Positions 1 through 12,498 are shown, numbered from the stretch's first letter. The stretch: 64,000 nt of DNA from Pogona vitticeps (GCF_051106095.1 NC_135786.1:86464001-86528000); one strand, 5' to 3'. A program made the numbers and translations. The notes: generated by a model from the sequence alone, not told the origin.

Positions 1-246
1 AAACATTGGAATATACAGGGGAGTTGACTGACCACTCCCCTTTGATTCAGTGGGCCAACTCAAGTTGTGACTTCCTACACTAAGGAACAGATTTTCAGCC
101 ATGAATTTTTTGAAATGTCTCTATCAGATTTACCCAGTCTGGATCTCTTCTACCATTACAGATACCTAAGGCCAGCCTCTTTCTTTCTTTATTCGTACCA
201 GAGTATTGCACAATTTAAAATTATGGATGTATACGAAATAGAGGTA
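1..246. other. Unannotated spacer
   Basis: AT-rich single-copy-looking DNA. I see no repeat, RNA gene or credible coding region. The open frame at 67-273 has no recognisable motif and is probably chance. Confidence 0.5.
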
Positions 247-678
247 CAGTGGTGCCTTGCATTACGACGTTAATTCGTTCCAGCGAAATCGCTGTAGAAC
301 GAAAACTTCGTAATGCGAAAATAAAAAGCCCATTGAAACGCATTGAAACCCCTTCAATGCATTCCAATGGGCTGGAAACTCACTGTCCAGCAAAGATCCT
401 CCATAGGGCAGCCATTTTCGGTGCCTGTGCAGTGAGGTATCCATCCCAGAAAACAGTGGGGAGCCATTTTATTTACCCGGCAGCCATTTTGAAACCGCCA
501 ATCAGCTGTCCGAAAATTGTCGTTTTGCGAAGAATCCGTTCCCGAAGCAGGGAACCGATCATCGCAAAGCGAAAAACCCCTATACAGACCATCGTTTTCC
601 GATTGCAAAAGCGATTGCAAAAACATCGTAATGCGGTTTCTTCATAATGCGGGGCAATCGTAAAGTGGGGCATGACTA
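247..678 (+). mobile_element. TA-flanked MITE, Tigger-like ends, family 1
   Basis: The left end reads CAGTGGTGCCTTGCATTACG. The right end is a degenerate inverted copy finishing in GGGGCATGACTA. TA flanks both sides (245-246 and 679-680), the target duplication of mariner/Tigger-type transposons. There is no transposase, so this is a non-autonomous, internally deleted copy. The interior matches the element at 9779-10198 in the opposite orientation, including the stretch around AGCAAAGATCCTCCATAG. Open frames across it (for example 249-647) are by-products. Assignment to the Tigger group rests on TIR resemblance only. Confidence 0.75.
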
Positions 679-3106
679 TAAAATTAAAATGTTCAGATAG
701 ACCTTTTTTTTTTTTACCGGAAGTGATTTGCTAGATTTTCTTCTGTGCACGTAATGGGGCAGAAATTTCATGCACGTAAGTACTGCATTGAATGGATTTT
801 TCAATAACATTTTGTCCTGCATCCAAGTGCCCCCATTTTAATTGATTATTGTTTGATCTTCCTACTTTGGTTCAGAGCCTTAAGCAATTTCCAGATGGTC
901 CCGCTAGAGTCTTGTACTGGTGGGAGACACTCTTCTGTGTTTATCCATTCAGCAAGGTTGATGGTTTTGTTCTCCAGAGGTCTAGACTAGCCTCTTCTGG
1001 TTCAACATTTAGAGCTTGAGATGTGTGCAGCATTGTACTGTAAAACCAGCCTAATAACTACTCATTCTGTATGTTAAAAATACAGTAATATTCAAACAGG
1101 CTCCAGCTGATACACAAGTCTCTGCCTCTGAAACAGACCCAACTTCTTTTCAAGCTAGAGAAACTTAGCAAGTTCCTTCCCTTTCCACCTTCAGTTGACC
1201 TGTAATAAAAACAGCTCCAGTTACATAATAATCAGCATTCCCCCCCTCCCCAAATGTTAATAATCTTTTCATGACTTTTTACTGACGTCCCATTTTATTG
1301 CTAATACAGAAATGCCTGAAAGAATTCGGAATTTACCCAGCACCGATAAATGGCAGCAGGCATCACTCTGGACTACACTTTAATAATGTCAACGCTATCA
1401 GTTAAACAAGGGAAATCTGATATGAGAGGTGATTGCTTTCCCATGCATTTATATAATTCCACTGAAGTTGGAATACAATTATTTTGCTGGTTCCTTTTTC
1501 ACTGGCCACTTTTTCTATTAGCAACTGCTTTATTTAATGTTATATACGTTGCTGTTCAGAGATGTAGATTGGACAACTGAGGATATTTTCAGATAACAAG
1601 ATTATAGCTAATTCAAACTTTATGCTTTCCTAAATAAACTGACAGATATTCCATGAAATATTCAGATTCTGCCACAATAGCAGTAATCGACAACTTGACT
1701 GAATCCCATAGAGCAATTTTGACTTTCCTCCAGAAATGTGTTTTTTCCAGGTTTTTACTCAATTTTGTAGTGACTGGAAGTTAAGTTCCACTTCTGAAAT
1801 AAATGTAAGAAAGATGCATACACAGAGAGAGAGAAGCAATACTCTGAACCCTACTTTGAGGGAGAAGTTCCTGGAAGCTTCCAGAAGTGGCAACCCTCAG
1901 TTTTGGAGTTTAAAACTGGTACAAAAGAAAGGGAGCCACAGCTTTTGTATATTTCTTTGGATACAGCTGCTTTGAAGAAATCATAACATCTAACCCAGAG
2001 GTCAGAATATTAGCTTAAGAAGTTAATGCATCAACATTACTTTAATATTTAAAATGTTACTTGGTGGTTGACATTTCTTTCTTTCTAAATAGTTTATTAG
2101 TAATGTGGAGGGGTGTGTGTCTTTGTTCCAAACCCTGAAAAACTGAAAGATGGCAGCAGACTGTCCCTTCAGAAACAGCATTTTGGAATAGGAAGCAAAC
2201 ACAAACACACACACAGAGAGAGTGAGAGAGAACAAGTGGTGGAAGAAGAAATGGATAGAAGTTTGGAGATATTTCTTGAGGACATCAGGGGGCCCCTGCT
2301 TTTTGAGCTTGAGAGGCTTGATGGCATTGCTAGTCCCTATGCTGTGGTGGGTAGTGCGGATAGAACAGGTTTCCGTGAGTCCCCTCGCAACCACAGGTAA
2401 TGTATAGCTAATCTAACCTCCCAGTGCTGCAGATCATGCAATTACAGTGCTGGGGGGGGGGAAGATGCGCTGGGGCCACATCCAGACCAAACGTCAACAA
2501 GGAGAAGGTGGCTCAAGGTCTTGGGGTGGTCAAATTTGGCCCAGCCAGGTTCTCACTGACTTCACGGCCGTGAGAACTGGGGGCTGGGGACTCACCCATT
2601 TGTTTGGTAAGGAGTCCGTTGAGACCCCTGTGCAAAACCTGATCCCGCACTACAGCAGGATCCCCCCTTTTTACGGTGGGCAATAATGATTATTCAATAG
2701 TGGCCCATGTTTATTCCATAATACTTGTCTCGCATCATTATTCCGGGGTAAGGGGACAATGGGTTTTGTTTTGTTATGGCACAGTACTAGAGAGCTGCAT
2801 GTGGGAGATTCATTTTCTGTAACATAATCTAGGACATGTATTTTTCCCTAAGAGTCTCTTGAAATTCTCTTTTGTGTTGCACATTGAGGCTGTTCGGGTG
2901 TATGCAATGCAATGCATGTATTTGCTGCTGTTTTTTAATATAACAATGTGCTATTTGTCTGTGGTGGTTGCGAATAAAAGCTAAGGATGCAAAGCTCCCA
3001 TACTCTAACTGAATTTGGGGTGAAGTTATTGCGCATTGGGCTATTGTTTTGTGTGTAAAATTAATATGGCTACTTGGAAAGTACCAGTCGAAACCAAAAG
3101 GTTGGT
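679..3106. other. Unannotated spacer with short homopolymers
   Basis: Mostly AT-rich DNA. It contains a T run near 706-717, short CA/GA-rich stretches near 2200-2235 and a G run near 2451-2460. No transposon ends, tRNA boxes or coding motifs were recognised. The frames at 1736-1975, 2023-2394 and 2447-2686 have no recognisable domain. Confidence 0.45.
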
Positions 3107-3290
3107 TGGTTGGTTTGTCTGTCTCTTTGTTTGCTCATTCGTTCATCCACCCGTCCATCTGTTCGTTCTGTATCCTGCTCACATTAGTGTCACAGCACTA
3201 CTCTGGGCAGGTTACAACTCATAAAATAGAAAACAAAAATAAAAATAGAAATATTAAAACCAATAGCAATAATCCTTAAAAAAAACAGAT
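3107..3290 (-). repeat. Low-complexity tract plus LINE-like 3' tail (antisense)
   Basis: A TTGG/TTCG-rich tract at 3107-3165 is followed by a segment whose reverse complement contains the pattern 'gtaaCCTGCCCAGAGTAGTGCT ... GGATACAG'. That pattern resembles the 3' tail of reptile L2/CR1-type LINEs (compare 26800-26870 on the plus strand). An A-rich stretch follows. Only the tail is present, so the family call is tentative. Confidence 0.4.
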
Positions 3291-4275
3291 GGCACAGGCT
3301 AATTCCAAAGCGGATGGAGAAAAAGAGGGGAGGGGGAAAGGGAAGAAGAGGAGGGGAAAGAAAAATGGGGGTGGGATGGGAATAAAAACATATTCCTAAA
3401 CCCAGCCTAGGATGTGAACCCAGGGGTTACGCAAGAAAGTTCAAAACATCTTTTGGACTAGCATTTGCAATTATGCATCATAACATCTCTGCACAGTCAC
3501 CAGCTTGCTGATACACAAAGGAGACCTGTTCATGTCAACAGGGTTTCCCCTCATGTAATCGTCAGATATAAGAAAACACACTGCTTACACTCAGGGTTAA
3601 AAAGAACAGTATATTGTACTGACCTTCCTCCTTAAGCTGCCTCAACATCTTCATTTTCATTTTCATCACCCCTCCTGAAACAGATTAATATGGCTGTTTC
3701 TATGGAAATTCCTTCAGTATTTCTCGGGATTGTAAGGCCTACATGAGCCATAGTACTTACTTCTAATGTTATAAGTTCCTCTCTTCTTAACTGGAGCTTG
3801 CTATAAACATTGAAAGTGGTGTTGAAAGGGTATTTCAATCAGCTGTAGGATAATGTTATCTGAGCTGGTGATTACCAGCTCAAATTAAGCCTTGGCATGT
3901 GGTAACCAACAGTGCAAATTCTGGTCAAGTTTACTGTATTCCGTTCAAGCAACGAACATGTTTCTGGAAACATTCACATTAGAAAAATCTGGATAGCACA
4001 TCCCCAGTCCTAATGAGGAAAAGCAAAAGGACCTCAACCATGATGAATCCAGCTATGATTTAAAATTGGCAAAGCTGCCTGCAAAACATTCTCTGTCCAC
4101 ATTGGTCTCTTTGTAATCTTTAACAGCATGGCTACATCCAATTATATGATACATTTCTCTGCTCCACCCCAGCCTTTCTTCCTAATTTTGTCACTTACAT
4201 TGCTATAATCAAAGAAGCAGCTGTGTTAAACTGTCTCAGCTTATTGTCAAAATCAAAGAGGGAAACAGAAGAGAA
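3291..4275. other. Unannotated spacer
   Basis: A purine-rich stretch at 3310-3390 is followed by unremarkable AT-rich DNA. Nothing recognisable. Confidence 0.45.
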
Positions 4276-4450
4276 AGCAAAATATTGTGGCACTTTAAAA
4301 ACTAACAGGTTTATTTCAGTGTGAGTTTGCATGATTCAAAATCCACTTTTGCACCAACAGATTCCTTCTGCCTGAAGAGGCAGATTTTGATCCATGAAAG
4401 TTGACACAGAAATAGATCTGTTCGTCTTTAAAGTGTCACAATATTTTGCT
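4276..4450. repeat. Hairpin-type repeat with 33-bp inverted arms
   Basis: The left arm at 4276-4309 (AGCAAAATATTGTGGCACTT and onward through ACTAACAG) is repeated inverted at 4418-4450, with few mismatches. The loop of about 110 bp includes the phrase CCATGAAAGTTGACACAGAA. The arms resemble the 'GTCTTTAAGGTGCCACA' tail found in many reptile retrotransposons. A fragment of the same arm occurs at about 28827-28855. This is either a foldback element or two SINE/LINE tails inserted head to head. Confidence 0.5.
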
Positions 4451-4579
4451 TTTTTTCCCTTCTCCTTTCCCATCTTTTCTCCTTTGATTTTGGCAACATG
4501 GGTCATTCTCATAGCTTCTAAAAAATGGATAAGGCTGATTGAAATTATCATTTTTGGCTTTATTTGAACATAAGAGTTC

Positions 4580-5090
4580 CCTGTTGCAGTGGTGAAAGTG
4601 CAGTGCTGCAAAGAACCTTATGACTTGAGTTCCATCCTGATGGATTCAGGCAGCTGGCTCAAGTTGGAGTCTACCTTTCATCCTTCCAGAGGGACGTGGT
4701 GGTGCTGTGGGCTAAACCGCAGAAGCCTGTGCTGCAGGGTCAGAAGACCAAGCAGTTGTAAGATCGAATCCACATGACGGAGTGAGTGCCCATCACTTGT
4801 CCCAGCTCCCGCCAACCTAGTGGTTCGAAAGCATGCAAATGCAAGTAGATAAATAGGGACTACCTCGGTGGGAAGGTAACAGTGTTCTGTGTCTAAGTCG
4901 CACTGGCCATGTGACCACGGAAGATTGTCTTCGGACAAAACGCTGGCTCTATGGCTTGGAAACGGGGATGAGCACCACCCCCTAGAGTCGAACACGACTG
5001 GACAAAAATTGTCAAGGGGAACCTTTACCTTTACCTTTACCTTCATCCTTCCAAGGTCGATAAAATGAGTACCCATGTTGCTGTGGGGCA
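4580..5090 (+). mobile_element. tRNA-type SINE split by a Sauria SINE
   Basis: The left part (4580-4688) has a tRNA-like head with 'GAGTTCCATCCTGATGG' as a decayed box B, then the phrase 'caGCTGGCTCAAG'. The right part (5042-5090) continues with 'TTCCAAGGTCGATAAAATGAGTACC'. The same order, uninterrupted, occurs on the minus strand at 19702-19829. The interruption is the Sauria SINE at 4689-5041, so this SINE is the older of the two. Confidence 0.65.
4689..5041 (+). mobile_element. Sauria SINE, full length
   Basis: This is a squamate-specific tRNA-derived SINE. The head reads GGGACGTGGTGGTGCTGTGG (a tRNA-like box A region). A decayed box B lies near 'AGATCGAATCC'. A body phrase 'CCAACCTAGTGGTTCGAAAG' follows. 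The 3' part reads 'GAGTCGAACACGACTGGAC', which matches Bov-B LINE 3' ends, and a short (ACCTTT)n tail ends it. It is flanked by a 12-bp target duplication TTCATCCTTCCA (4677-4688 and 5042-5053). It depends on Bov-B machinery, of which a fragment lies at 32873-33360. Confidence 0.9.
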
Positions 5091-6316
5091 AAGTTCCATT
5101 TGCATGATTGTTTTATAAACTCCCCAGAGAATGTTTTAGCACTATGAGGAGGTATTTAAGTTGAAACAACAACAACAACTTGGCCATTTATAAACTTAAA
5201 TATTGGCATAATCTCTGACCATTTTTTTTACTTATTAGAGCATTTAAAGTATGAGGTCTTGCTGGTATCGTAAACTGTCCCAGATGTTTAAAGTATTGCA
5301 ATTTTTTTAAAAAAATTGTTTTAGGCAGCTTTGAAACATTTGATGCATAAACAGAATGGAATAAATGTATAAATGAATACATGAGACCTGCACACACACA
5401 TACATGAGTACCTAAACTTTTACATCCAAGCAGGTACATAGGTGTGAAATCATGTGCACCTACTTAGAGAACAAGATTTTCATCATAGGACCTGTTTAGC
5501 ATCCCACTAGATTGTTAAACCCATAAAGACAGGGCTTTCTCTGTGGAAAATGTCAACTGGGGAATTTCCTCCTTAGGATGTTTCTCTCTTTGCTAAGCTT
5601 TTGACAGGCATCCAAAACTGGATTGTTCTGAAGGCACTTGAGTCTTTGGGGCTGACTTTTAACACTGGCTTTGAAACAATGTTTTGGATCTGCTTTTAAG
5701 AAAAATGTTTTTGATCTGCTTTCTAAAGGAAAGTTTTGATCTGGTTTAATAATTTATTTTATGTTGTTTTGGGAATCCTGGTGGGCAAAATGGTGGTAAA
5801 CAGCAGAGCCAAACAAACAAGCAACAGGAAAAAAAAGCAGATGTACATGAATCAGTCCATTGCTACAACCACTCATTCTCATAGTCTGACTACACAGGGG
5901 GAAAAATGCAGGAAATACCAGGGGCTTGGGATGGGCTGATTTGCATTTTTCCTGTTGGTCACATGACACAATGAGAAATGTAAATCAACCTGAAGTCATA
6001 CATCTCTAGTCTGTAGTTTTTCCTCCCACCAGAGACCCTTCTACCTTGTAAGAAGTTGAATGATTTCCTTTCAGTTTGAAGCATGTGATCACTTTGAACC
6101 AATGCAGAAAGGAAAGAACAACTGAGCACCTGCACACACACAAAGCAGTGCTTTTGCAAAACTGCTTTCTCCTTGCCTCTTGTTTCACAAGGGAGGACAA
6201 GGAGTGTGTGTGCACATATGTGCAGACACACACATACAGTGCCAGGACTTACCTGTCTCTACAAAGCCTCTGTCCCAATACACTTTTTTAACAATGTCTC
6301 CTGGGTGGGCAGAGCT
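5091..6316. other. Unannotated spacer
   Basis: AT-rich DNA with a short CAA run (5166-5178) and CA-rich patches near 5391-5403 and 6131-6143. The fragment 'gtGGTAAACAGCAGAGCC' near 5793 could be repeat-derived but I could not place it. No coding signal. Confidence 0.4.
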
Positions 6317-6408
<92 letters not shown>

Positions 6409-6480
6409 CCTACCTACCTACCTACCTACCTACCTACCTACCTACCTACCTACCTACCTACCTACCTACCTACCTACCTA
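6317..6480. repeat. Compound microsatellite (TCTA)n then (CCTA)n
   Basis: About 23 uninterrupted TCTA units (6317-6408) change abruptly to about 18 CCTA units (6409-6480). Reading frames through it give artificial IYLS and TYLP repeats. Confidence 0.97.
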
Positions 6481-6591
6481 CATTTCCCTCATTGTGTTGT
6501 TATGATTCTTATACTGGATATCAACAAGCACAGAGAGATTATCCGCTTCAAGAAGACAGGAATTTTTGACCCTAGCCTATTTGCAAATGTT

Positions 6592-7118
6592 CATCATAGA
6601 ATCATAGAATAACTGAGTTGGAAGGGGTTTATAAGGCCATTAAATCCAACCCTTTGCTCAATGCAGGAATATAAATCAAAGCAGATCTGACAGACGGTGG
6701 CCCAATTTTCTCTTGAATGCCTCCAGCACTGGAGTGCTCACCACTTCCCGAGGTAATTAGTTCCATTATTGTACAGCTCTTACAGTTAAGAATGATATTC
6801 AGCCAATGTGGCTTTGAAAAGTGCTAGCATGTTTTCTTTCAGTTTTCTCAAGCCTAAACATCACCTATTCTTTCAATGAATTGGTGATGGTTAGCCTCAC
6901 AGGGCTTGATTTTCAGTCCCCTGATTATCCTTGCTGCCCTCCTCTGAATTTGTTCTAGTTTGTTGGCATCCTTCTTAAAGTGTGGTGTGCTCTGGCCAAA
7001 CTACTGTAGATGAGGCCTAACCAGTGCTGAATAGAGGTGGACTAGTACCTCACAGGACTTGGAGACTATACCTCTGTCAATGCATCCTAAAATAGAGATA
7101 TTGCCTTGCTCTTCATCA
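6592..7118 (-). mobile_element. CR1 LINE 3' end, 5'-truncated, antisense
   Basis: The plus strand begins with ATCATAGAATCATAGAATAA, the reverse complement of the diagnostic 8-bp repeat at CR1 3' ends. The CR1 3' region follows ('GAGTTGGAAGG ... AAATCCAACCCTTTGCTCAATGCAGG'). Further in, 'CCTTGCTGCCCTCCTCTGAA' and 'TGTGGTGTGCTCTGGCCAAA' are typical of the C-terminal coding and 3' UTR zone. Only about 530 bp is left and no long frame survives, so it is an old, 5'-truncated insertion. Confidence 0.85.
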
Positions 7119-8311
7119 CTAAGAGTCAAACTAAGCCTTAAGGAGTAAGCTGAGGATTAGCAAGTTTTCCTTCTGATGATAGGTTTCCTCAAAGACATGT
7201 CTCAGACTTGCCAAACAGACTGCATTTACTTTAGCAATCAAAAATCAAAACACATGGATGAGGGAAAGAAAACACTATGTCAATAGATGCCTTTCCCCAC
7301 TTGGGGAACACTGTTTCTAAATACATGCTAAGCATAACCTCCAAGTTGACCTTCATTGAGTTTGTGGCTGAGGCAAATTTTAAACGCTCCCAGCTCATTC
7401 TCAAAATGCTGTGCAACAATATCAATTCAGTGCAATACAATTTCACCAGCTTACCTGAATGCAGTGAATAAAGAACATTGCTCAGGCCTGATGAAATGAA
7501 GGCAAAGCAAATTTAGAAGCTGATAACACTGGATGTCCTTCAGAATGAGCTAAACTTCAGAGGTACATATCTTCTCCTGTATATGGAATTTGATGACCCT
7601 ACGAGCATTACAATCAGCATTCCAAATTGAATTGTCATGAAAAGTAAAAGAAAAGGGAGATAAGCTATAAATATTTGAGCAAAATATAGTCTGCTCTATA
7701 GCTGCCTACCACCACATAAATTATTTTTAGCAAGCTTGTTTCTGGCAAGGAGTTCAAAAGGCACACAAGATAGGAGGCTATGGTAGTAAGGACGGGAGAT
7801 CTAAAGGGAAAAATTGTTTGTTGTGGTAGAAAATGAATTGCTATTCAGGGGATGCTTTTAGGCCCAGTAAATATTCACTCATTTCCTAGAGGGGTTCCTT
7901 AATCTTAGCTGGGTTTACTTTCTGGTATAATCAAAAATTCTACTTTGGATTCGGCTTGAATTAAAGGACACCCATGGTGAAATGCAGACTTTCCTCCCCT
8001 CCACCCAATACCAAAGAAACAATACCACTAAATCAAAGATTTTAGGGGAGGAGGAGGAACTGAAAGAAGTTATTTCAATCAGGAACAATCAGGGGTGTGG
8101 CCTTTTTGTCATTTCTTTCCCTCCCACCCCTTTTCCACTTAACTAAATAAGTATGTTTGTAAGTGCTCCTCTTTGTTGTGCAGCAGAAGGAGCATGCAAC
8201 TCATAACTAGGTTATGTGGCTGAGATGAGCATTCAGAAAGTGGTCAAGAAAGAGATGTATCTGACGTTACACAAGGACAATACATTTCACTCCTGAACTC
8301 TCTGACAGGGA

Positions 8312-8314
<3 letters not shown>
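7119..8314. other. Unannotated spacer
   Basis: Unique-looking AT-rich DNA. The frames at 7231-7446 (minus) and 7277-7471 (plus) overlap on opposite strands and neither shows a known motif. Nothing recognised. Confidence 0.45.

Positions 8315-8402
<88 letters not shown>
8315..8402. repeat. (AG)n microsatellite
   Basis: About 44 uninterrupted AG dinucleotides. It creates an artificial Leu-Ser repeat frame on the minus strand. Confidence 0.97.
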
Positions 8403-8405
<3 letters not shown>

Positions 8406-9778
8406 TATATATCAGGTTGCTTGGGGATCTGCAAAACTGGTTGCATAATCTAGCCTTAATTGAAGTTTTCAAAGATGGTGCAGAGCTGCATTAATATCTC
8501 TTGAATGTCAGACTTCTGTTTCCTGCCAAGGAAATGATTGCAGGTGGAATACATATAGGAGTCTCAGATGAATGGCAAGGAGACGCTGAGAGGGTCCCAC
8601 AATATTTAGCGAAAGGAAATGCATAATCTCCATGAGGCGCGTAGGGCTGCATACAGGATTTTGCATACGTGTCCAAAATACTTAGGTTAAATTGAAGTCA
8701 CTGTAATACCTGCCTGATTTTTAAAAAAAAAAAATCCAAGCACATGGAATGTCAGAGGGTCAAGCAACATGTTATCCCAGAGGTTCACATGTCATTTTCT
8801 TTCATAAAGACAGCTGCAGTAGTGGCAGAGCAGTCAGAATCAGAAGCATGTAGAATCCCACCCTTTAAGGCACAAGTGGGCTGCCTCAAGGGGCCCAAAA
8901 ACCAATTTTGTTCCCACACCATCTTTATAAATGTAATTTCTGAAATAGTCAATTTGCAAAGGGGGGACCAATAAGAGTTTCCCAATCTGCAATAAAGCAT
9001 GGCCTTTTTCACCTGCATTTATGTATTTGTAGGCAGTATAGGGAGGGAAAACAGGCTGAGAAGTTCACAGGCGACAGGATCCATACTCCTGCTTTAAGCC
9101 TACAGATTTTTCACCATACTAGGTTAACAGAAACTCCCTGAATAGGAACTGGTCTCCCACTGCAGATGTCTTTACAGAACAAAAAATTACTGGTTTGAAA
9201 GTACAACACAGTGAGTGTGTTTCGATGTCACGGTAAACTGGAGTTCTTTTTTTTTTTTAAAGCACTGGACTTTTGTGAACACAGCATTGTGCTGGTGGCT
9301 ACTGCCTGAGACCTCCCCCAGAAAGCAGGAGTGCCTAAACAAAGCATAAACATTTTCTTTGTTAGAAATGGGCATCAATACATGCAGAAAGGGAGCTAGG
9401 GATAAGCACTGATGGACACATAAACCAAGTCTGGGAATTTCCCCCTCTTATTTCTTACTATTTTTAAATTGTTACTCTGACGTTTAATCCTCTTCCCCTT
9501 ATGCAGAGATCACATCCCGATTCTTCTTTTCGTAGTTAGAAGGAGACAGACTCACATGGGTTCTCCACACTAGCTCTAGTCTGAGCCAAACTGCACATAT
9601 GGAAGCCAGCTGCAGGGACCTTTGTAAATATGTTTCCTGCTGCTCTGTCCATAAATGGATTTCCTGACACAGCAGAAAATAAATTTTTCGCACTGCCAGT
9701 CTCCAGAGTGGTTGCTTTCACAATCACAAGATCATCCAATGATCCTGCTGCATGTCTGCTGAAGCATTAGCCTGAGTA
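8403..9778. other. Unannotated spacer
   Basis: Contains an A run at about 8723-8734 and a T run at about 9249-9259. No transposon ends or coding motifs recognised. Confidence 0.45.
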
Positions 9779-10198
9779 CAGTGGTGCCTCGCAAGACGAG
9801 CGCTTCATTTAATGATGAACTCGCATAATGAAGAAGTTTTTGCGATCGCAAAACGATGTTTCCTCTGGGTTTTTTTCGCTTTGCGATGATCGGTTACCTG
9901 CTTCACTAACCGATTATCGCAAAATGAAGATTTTCACACAGCTGATCGGCGGTTTCAAAATGGCCACCGGGTAAAAAACGGCCACCTGCTGTTTTCTGGG
10001 ACGGATTCCTCGCTGCACGGGCAGCGAAAATGGCCGCGCTATGGAGGATCTTTGCTGGACAGTGAGTTTCAAGCCCATAAGAACGCATTAATCGGGTTTT
10101 AATACATTTCTATGGGCTTTTAAAAATCGCTTTACGATGTTTTTGTTCTACAGCAATTTCGCTGGAACGAATTAACATCGTAATGCGAAACACCACTG
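9779..10198 (-). mobile_element. TA-flanked MITE, same family as 247-678, inverted
   Basis: The left end is CAGTGGTGCCTCGCAAGACG and the right end finishes GCGAAACACCACTG, a near-perfect terminal inverted repeat. TA precedes the left end (9777-9778). The right-end sequence, reverse complemented, matches the left end of the 247-678 copy through 'TTAATTCGTTCCAGCGAAAT', so the two copies face opposite ways. No transposase is encoded. Confidence 0.85.
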
Positions 10199-10754
10199 TC
10201 TGGTTTTCTGGATGTATGGTGCATGGCCTTGGCTTGCACATGTGTGATCCCTGGCTGGCCCAAATCTTCCCATCTAGTACACTCGCATAGCACAAACAGC
10301 ATAACTTTTGGAGGTGAGTTACTTTAAGATCAGAGCTTACTGTAGACATTGTCAGTGGCATACCGAGTTATGCGACTTGGTGTGGAACGGATGACTTCTA
10401 TGGTAATTTGTTAACTTTGCCTCCCAAGTTTATGCCACTTGTACAGCTATGCAAGAGAAATTGGGTCTATGTGTTTTGCAAGAGCAGTCTTTCAAAGGTG
10501 TGTCATGACAAGATGCTCTCTCCATGGCCACCATTTTAGGAAACCTAATACCATCTTGGAAATACTTTCCCATTGCTACCATTAGAAATTGCAAAGGTCA
10601 TCTGAGGCACAGAGGATATTGGCCAGGCTACAATAGGAAGATGTATTCAACATAAAGCTGAAAAATTACTTATGTGCCATCACGTTGGAACTGATATAGC
10701 CACCCTAATCAGCCTTTCAAGGTAAGTGAGATATTTAAGGGGTGATTTTACTAG
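10199..10754. other. Unannotated spacer
   Basis: No repeat, RNA or coding feature recognised. Confidence 0.4.
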
Positions 10755-10843
10755 GTCCATTCCCCCACTGAGTTTCCATGCCTGTGCAGGGATTTGAACT
10801 CAGGCCTCCTAGTCCACCACTCTTATCCACACCATACCACACC
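10755..10843 (-). mobile_element. tRNA-type SINE head, antisense fragment
   Basis: The reverse complement reads GGTGTGGTATGGTGTGGATA (box A zone), then 'ggaCTAGGAGGCCTGAGTTCAAATCC' (box B GAGTTCAAATCC), then 'CATGGAAACTCAGTGGGG'. That is the order of the squamate tRNA-type SINE also seen at 38205 and 57831. Only about 90 bp of the head remains. Confidence 0.65.
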
Positions 10844-12497
10844 AACTTAAATACTTCTTGTTAAATCCTGAAGCACAACAGTTAAACTTGTCCTAAGCAT
10901 CCCAACATTTATCCTTTTAATACAAATATTTCTACGATGCGCCTTCGTGTACCTAAGAAACAACTTTAGCTATCTCAGTCAAATATATCCTCCTGTTCTA
11001 GCATGCAGGGTAGGATTTTAACTGTCCCAATACATTTCTCTTCAAATTGGTTCCCTGCAAAATATGAGTGTTGATTTTTCTCTGCAGTCGAAACACCTTG
11101 AAAGGCTGTTGATCTGTGAACAGTCCAGAGTTTTGTAAATACATCTCACTGATTTTCTTCCCTATTGTTGTCATTTTCAGGGCCTCTACCATTCCGACTG
11201 GCTTCCAGAGTCATGAAGTTCTCGCCAGTTGCTTTGCCTTGTTATTTCTGGGAAACTACAGAGTCTGTTTGATTCCCCCACTCCGTATTGCTCCACTAAC
11301 TTCTCCAAACAGTCTTTTCTCTTTCAAGAAGAGAGAGACAATTGAAACCATGCAGAACCTGCGTTAACAAAAACAAGAGAATCCAGGCAAAGTTCTAAGT
11401 GCTAGAATAAACAAAATCTAAATATATTCAGTTGCTAGGACCTTAACTTCCTGATAGTTTTTCCTTCTTTCTTTTCAATTTTCTATTGAATAAAGCAATA
11501 TTCCACCCCACCACCACAAACAGAAAAATATCTAAGAGACATGGTTCCAATTACGTTAACCATTCAACATTAGCCTATGAAATCAGATTTAGTGGAGAGT
11601 TTACATTTGAAGAGTTTACACTGGGGATGTACAAGTAGCCCTGTGAGCCAGTTGTGGCCTCCAGAGCAGATTTATCTGGCTCCCTGGGGATCAAAAGAGC
11701 AACACAAAGGAATGATTTTGAAATGAGGATGTTCATGCATGATTAACAATATATATGCAACAATCTATGTGGCATATTCATAACTTGGAAAGCTTACATT
11801 TTGGACTTCAGATCTCAGTGTCTCCCAGCCAACCAGGCCACCCATGCTGCATGGGGCGCTCTCAAAGCTGCAGATCCGAAAAGACAACATTTCCAAATTT
11901 TGGGTATATTGTGCTTGGAAAAAATCATTCTCTGCACTTGGATGGGAAGCGTGTCATCCTAGCGAAAGCTGTACTCAAGCACACCAAAGCACTGACCAAT
12001 CCAGGAATTCCACAAACAAGGCACAAAGGTAACAGTGATTACCTTTTGCAACAATAGGCATTCAGAGTTATATTGCCATGGAACCTGGAGGCTTTATTTT
12101 GCTGCCATTATAAATAGCTGTTGCCAAATCTATCATGCAGAAACGGTAAAAGGACACTCTCACACTTGAAATGTTATCTTGGGACTGCAGACTGAAGGGA
12201 CACACACTCTCACCTTTGTCAGAAGTCAAGGGACGGTGATGATTTTAGTCCCCACTTTTTCACTGTTGTTTTTGTAAGATTATGTACAGATAAATTGGCT
12301 GCTTACATGATGGAATTACTGGGCTGAGGGGCAGGTGAGTGCTGGATATGTCCCAGGTAAGACCATTATGGCAGTTCGGAGGGAGGAAGAAAATGTCTCC
12401 ACAGGATTTTATCTTCACTGGCTGCTTCCCTCAACCCCAGGGGAGGGGCAAGAGTGTATATAAGACTAAGTGATTACTTAGATTGGTAGATACCTAT
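10844..12497. other. Unannotated spacer
   Basis: AT-rich DNA without recognisable elements. The 100-codon frame at 11755-12057 and its overlapping partner have no known motif. Confidence 0.4.
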
Positions 12498-12498
12498 C

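Noticed and set aside
6173-6569. Proteins with IYLS and TYLP repeats
   Set aside because: Produced by the TCTA/CCTA microsatellite; the frames in neighbouring phases show the same repeats.
8287-8472. Minus-strand Leu/Ser repeat protein
   Set aside because: It is the translation of the (AG)n microsatellite.
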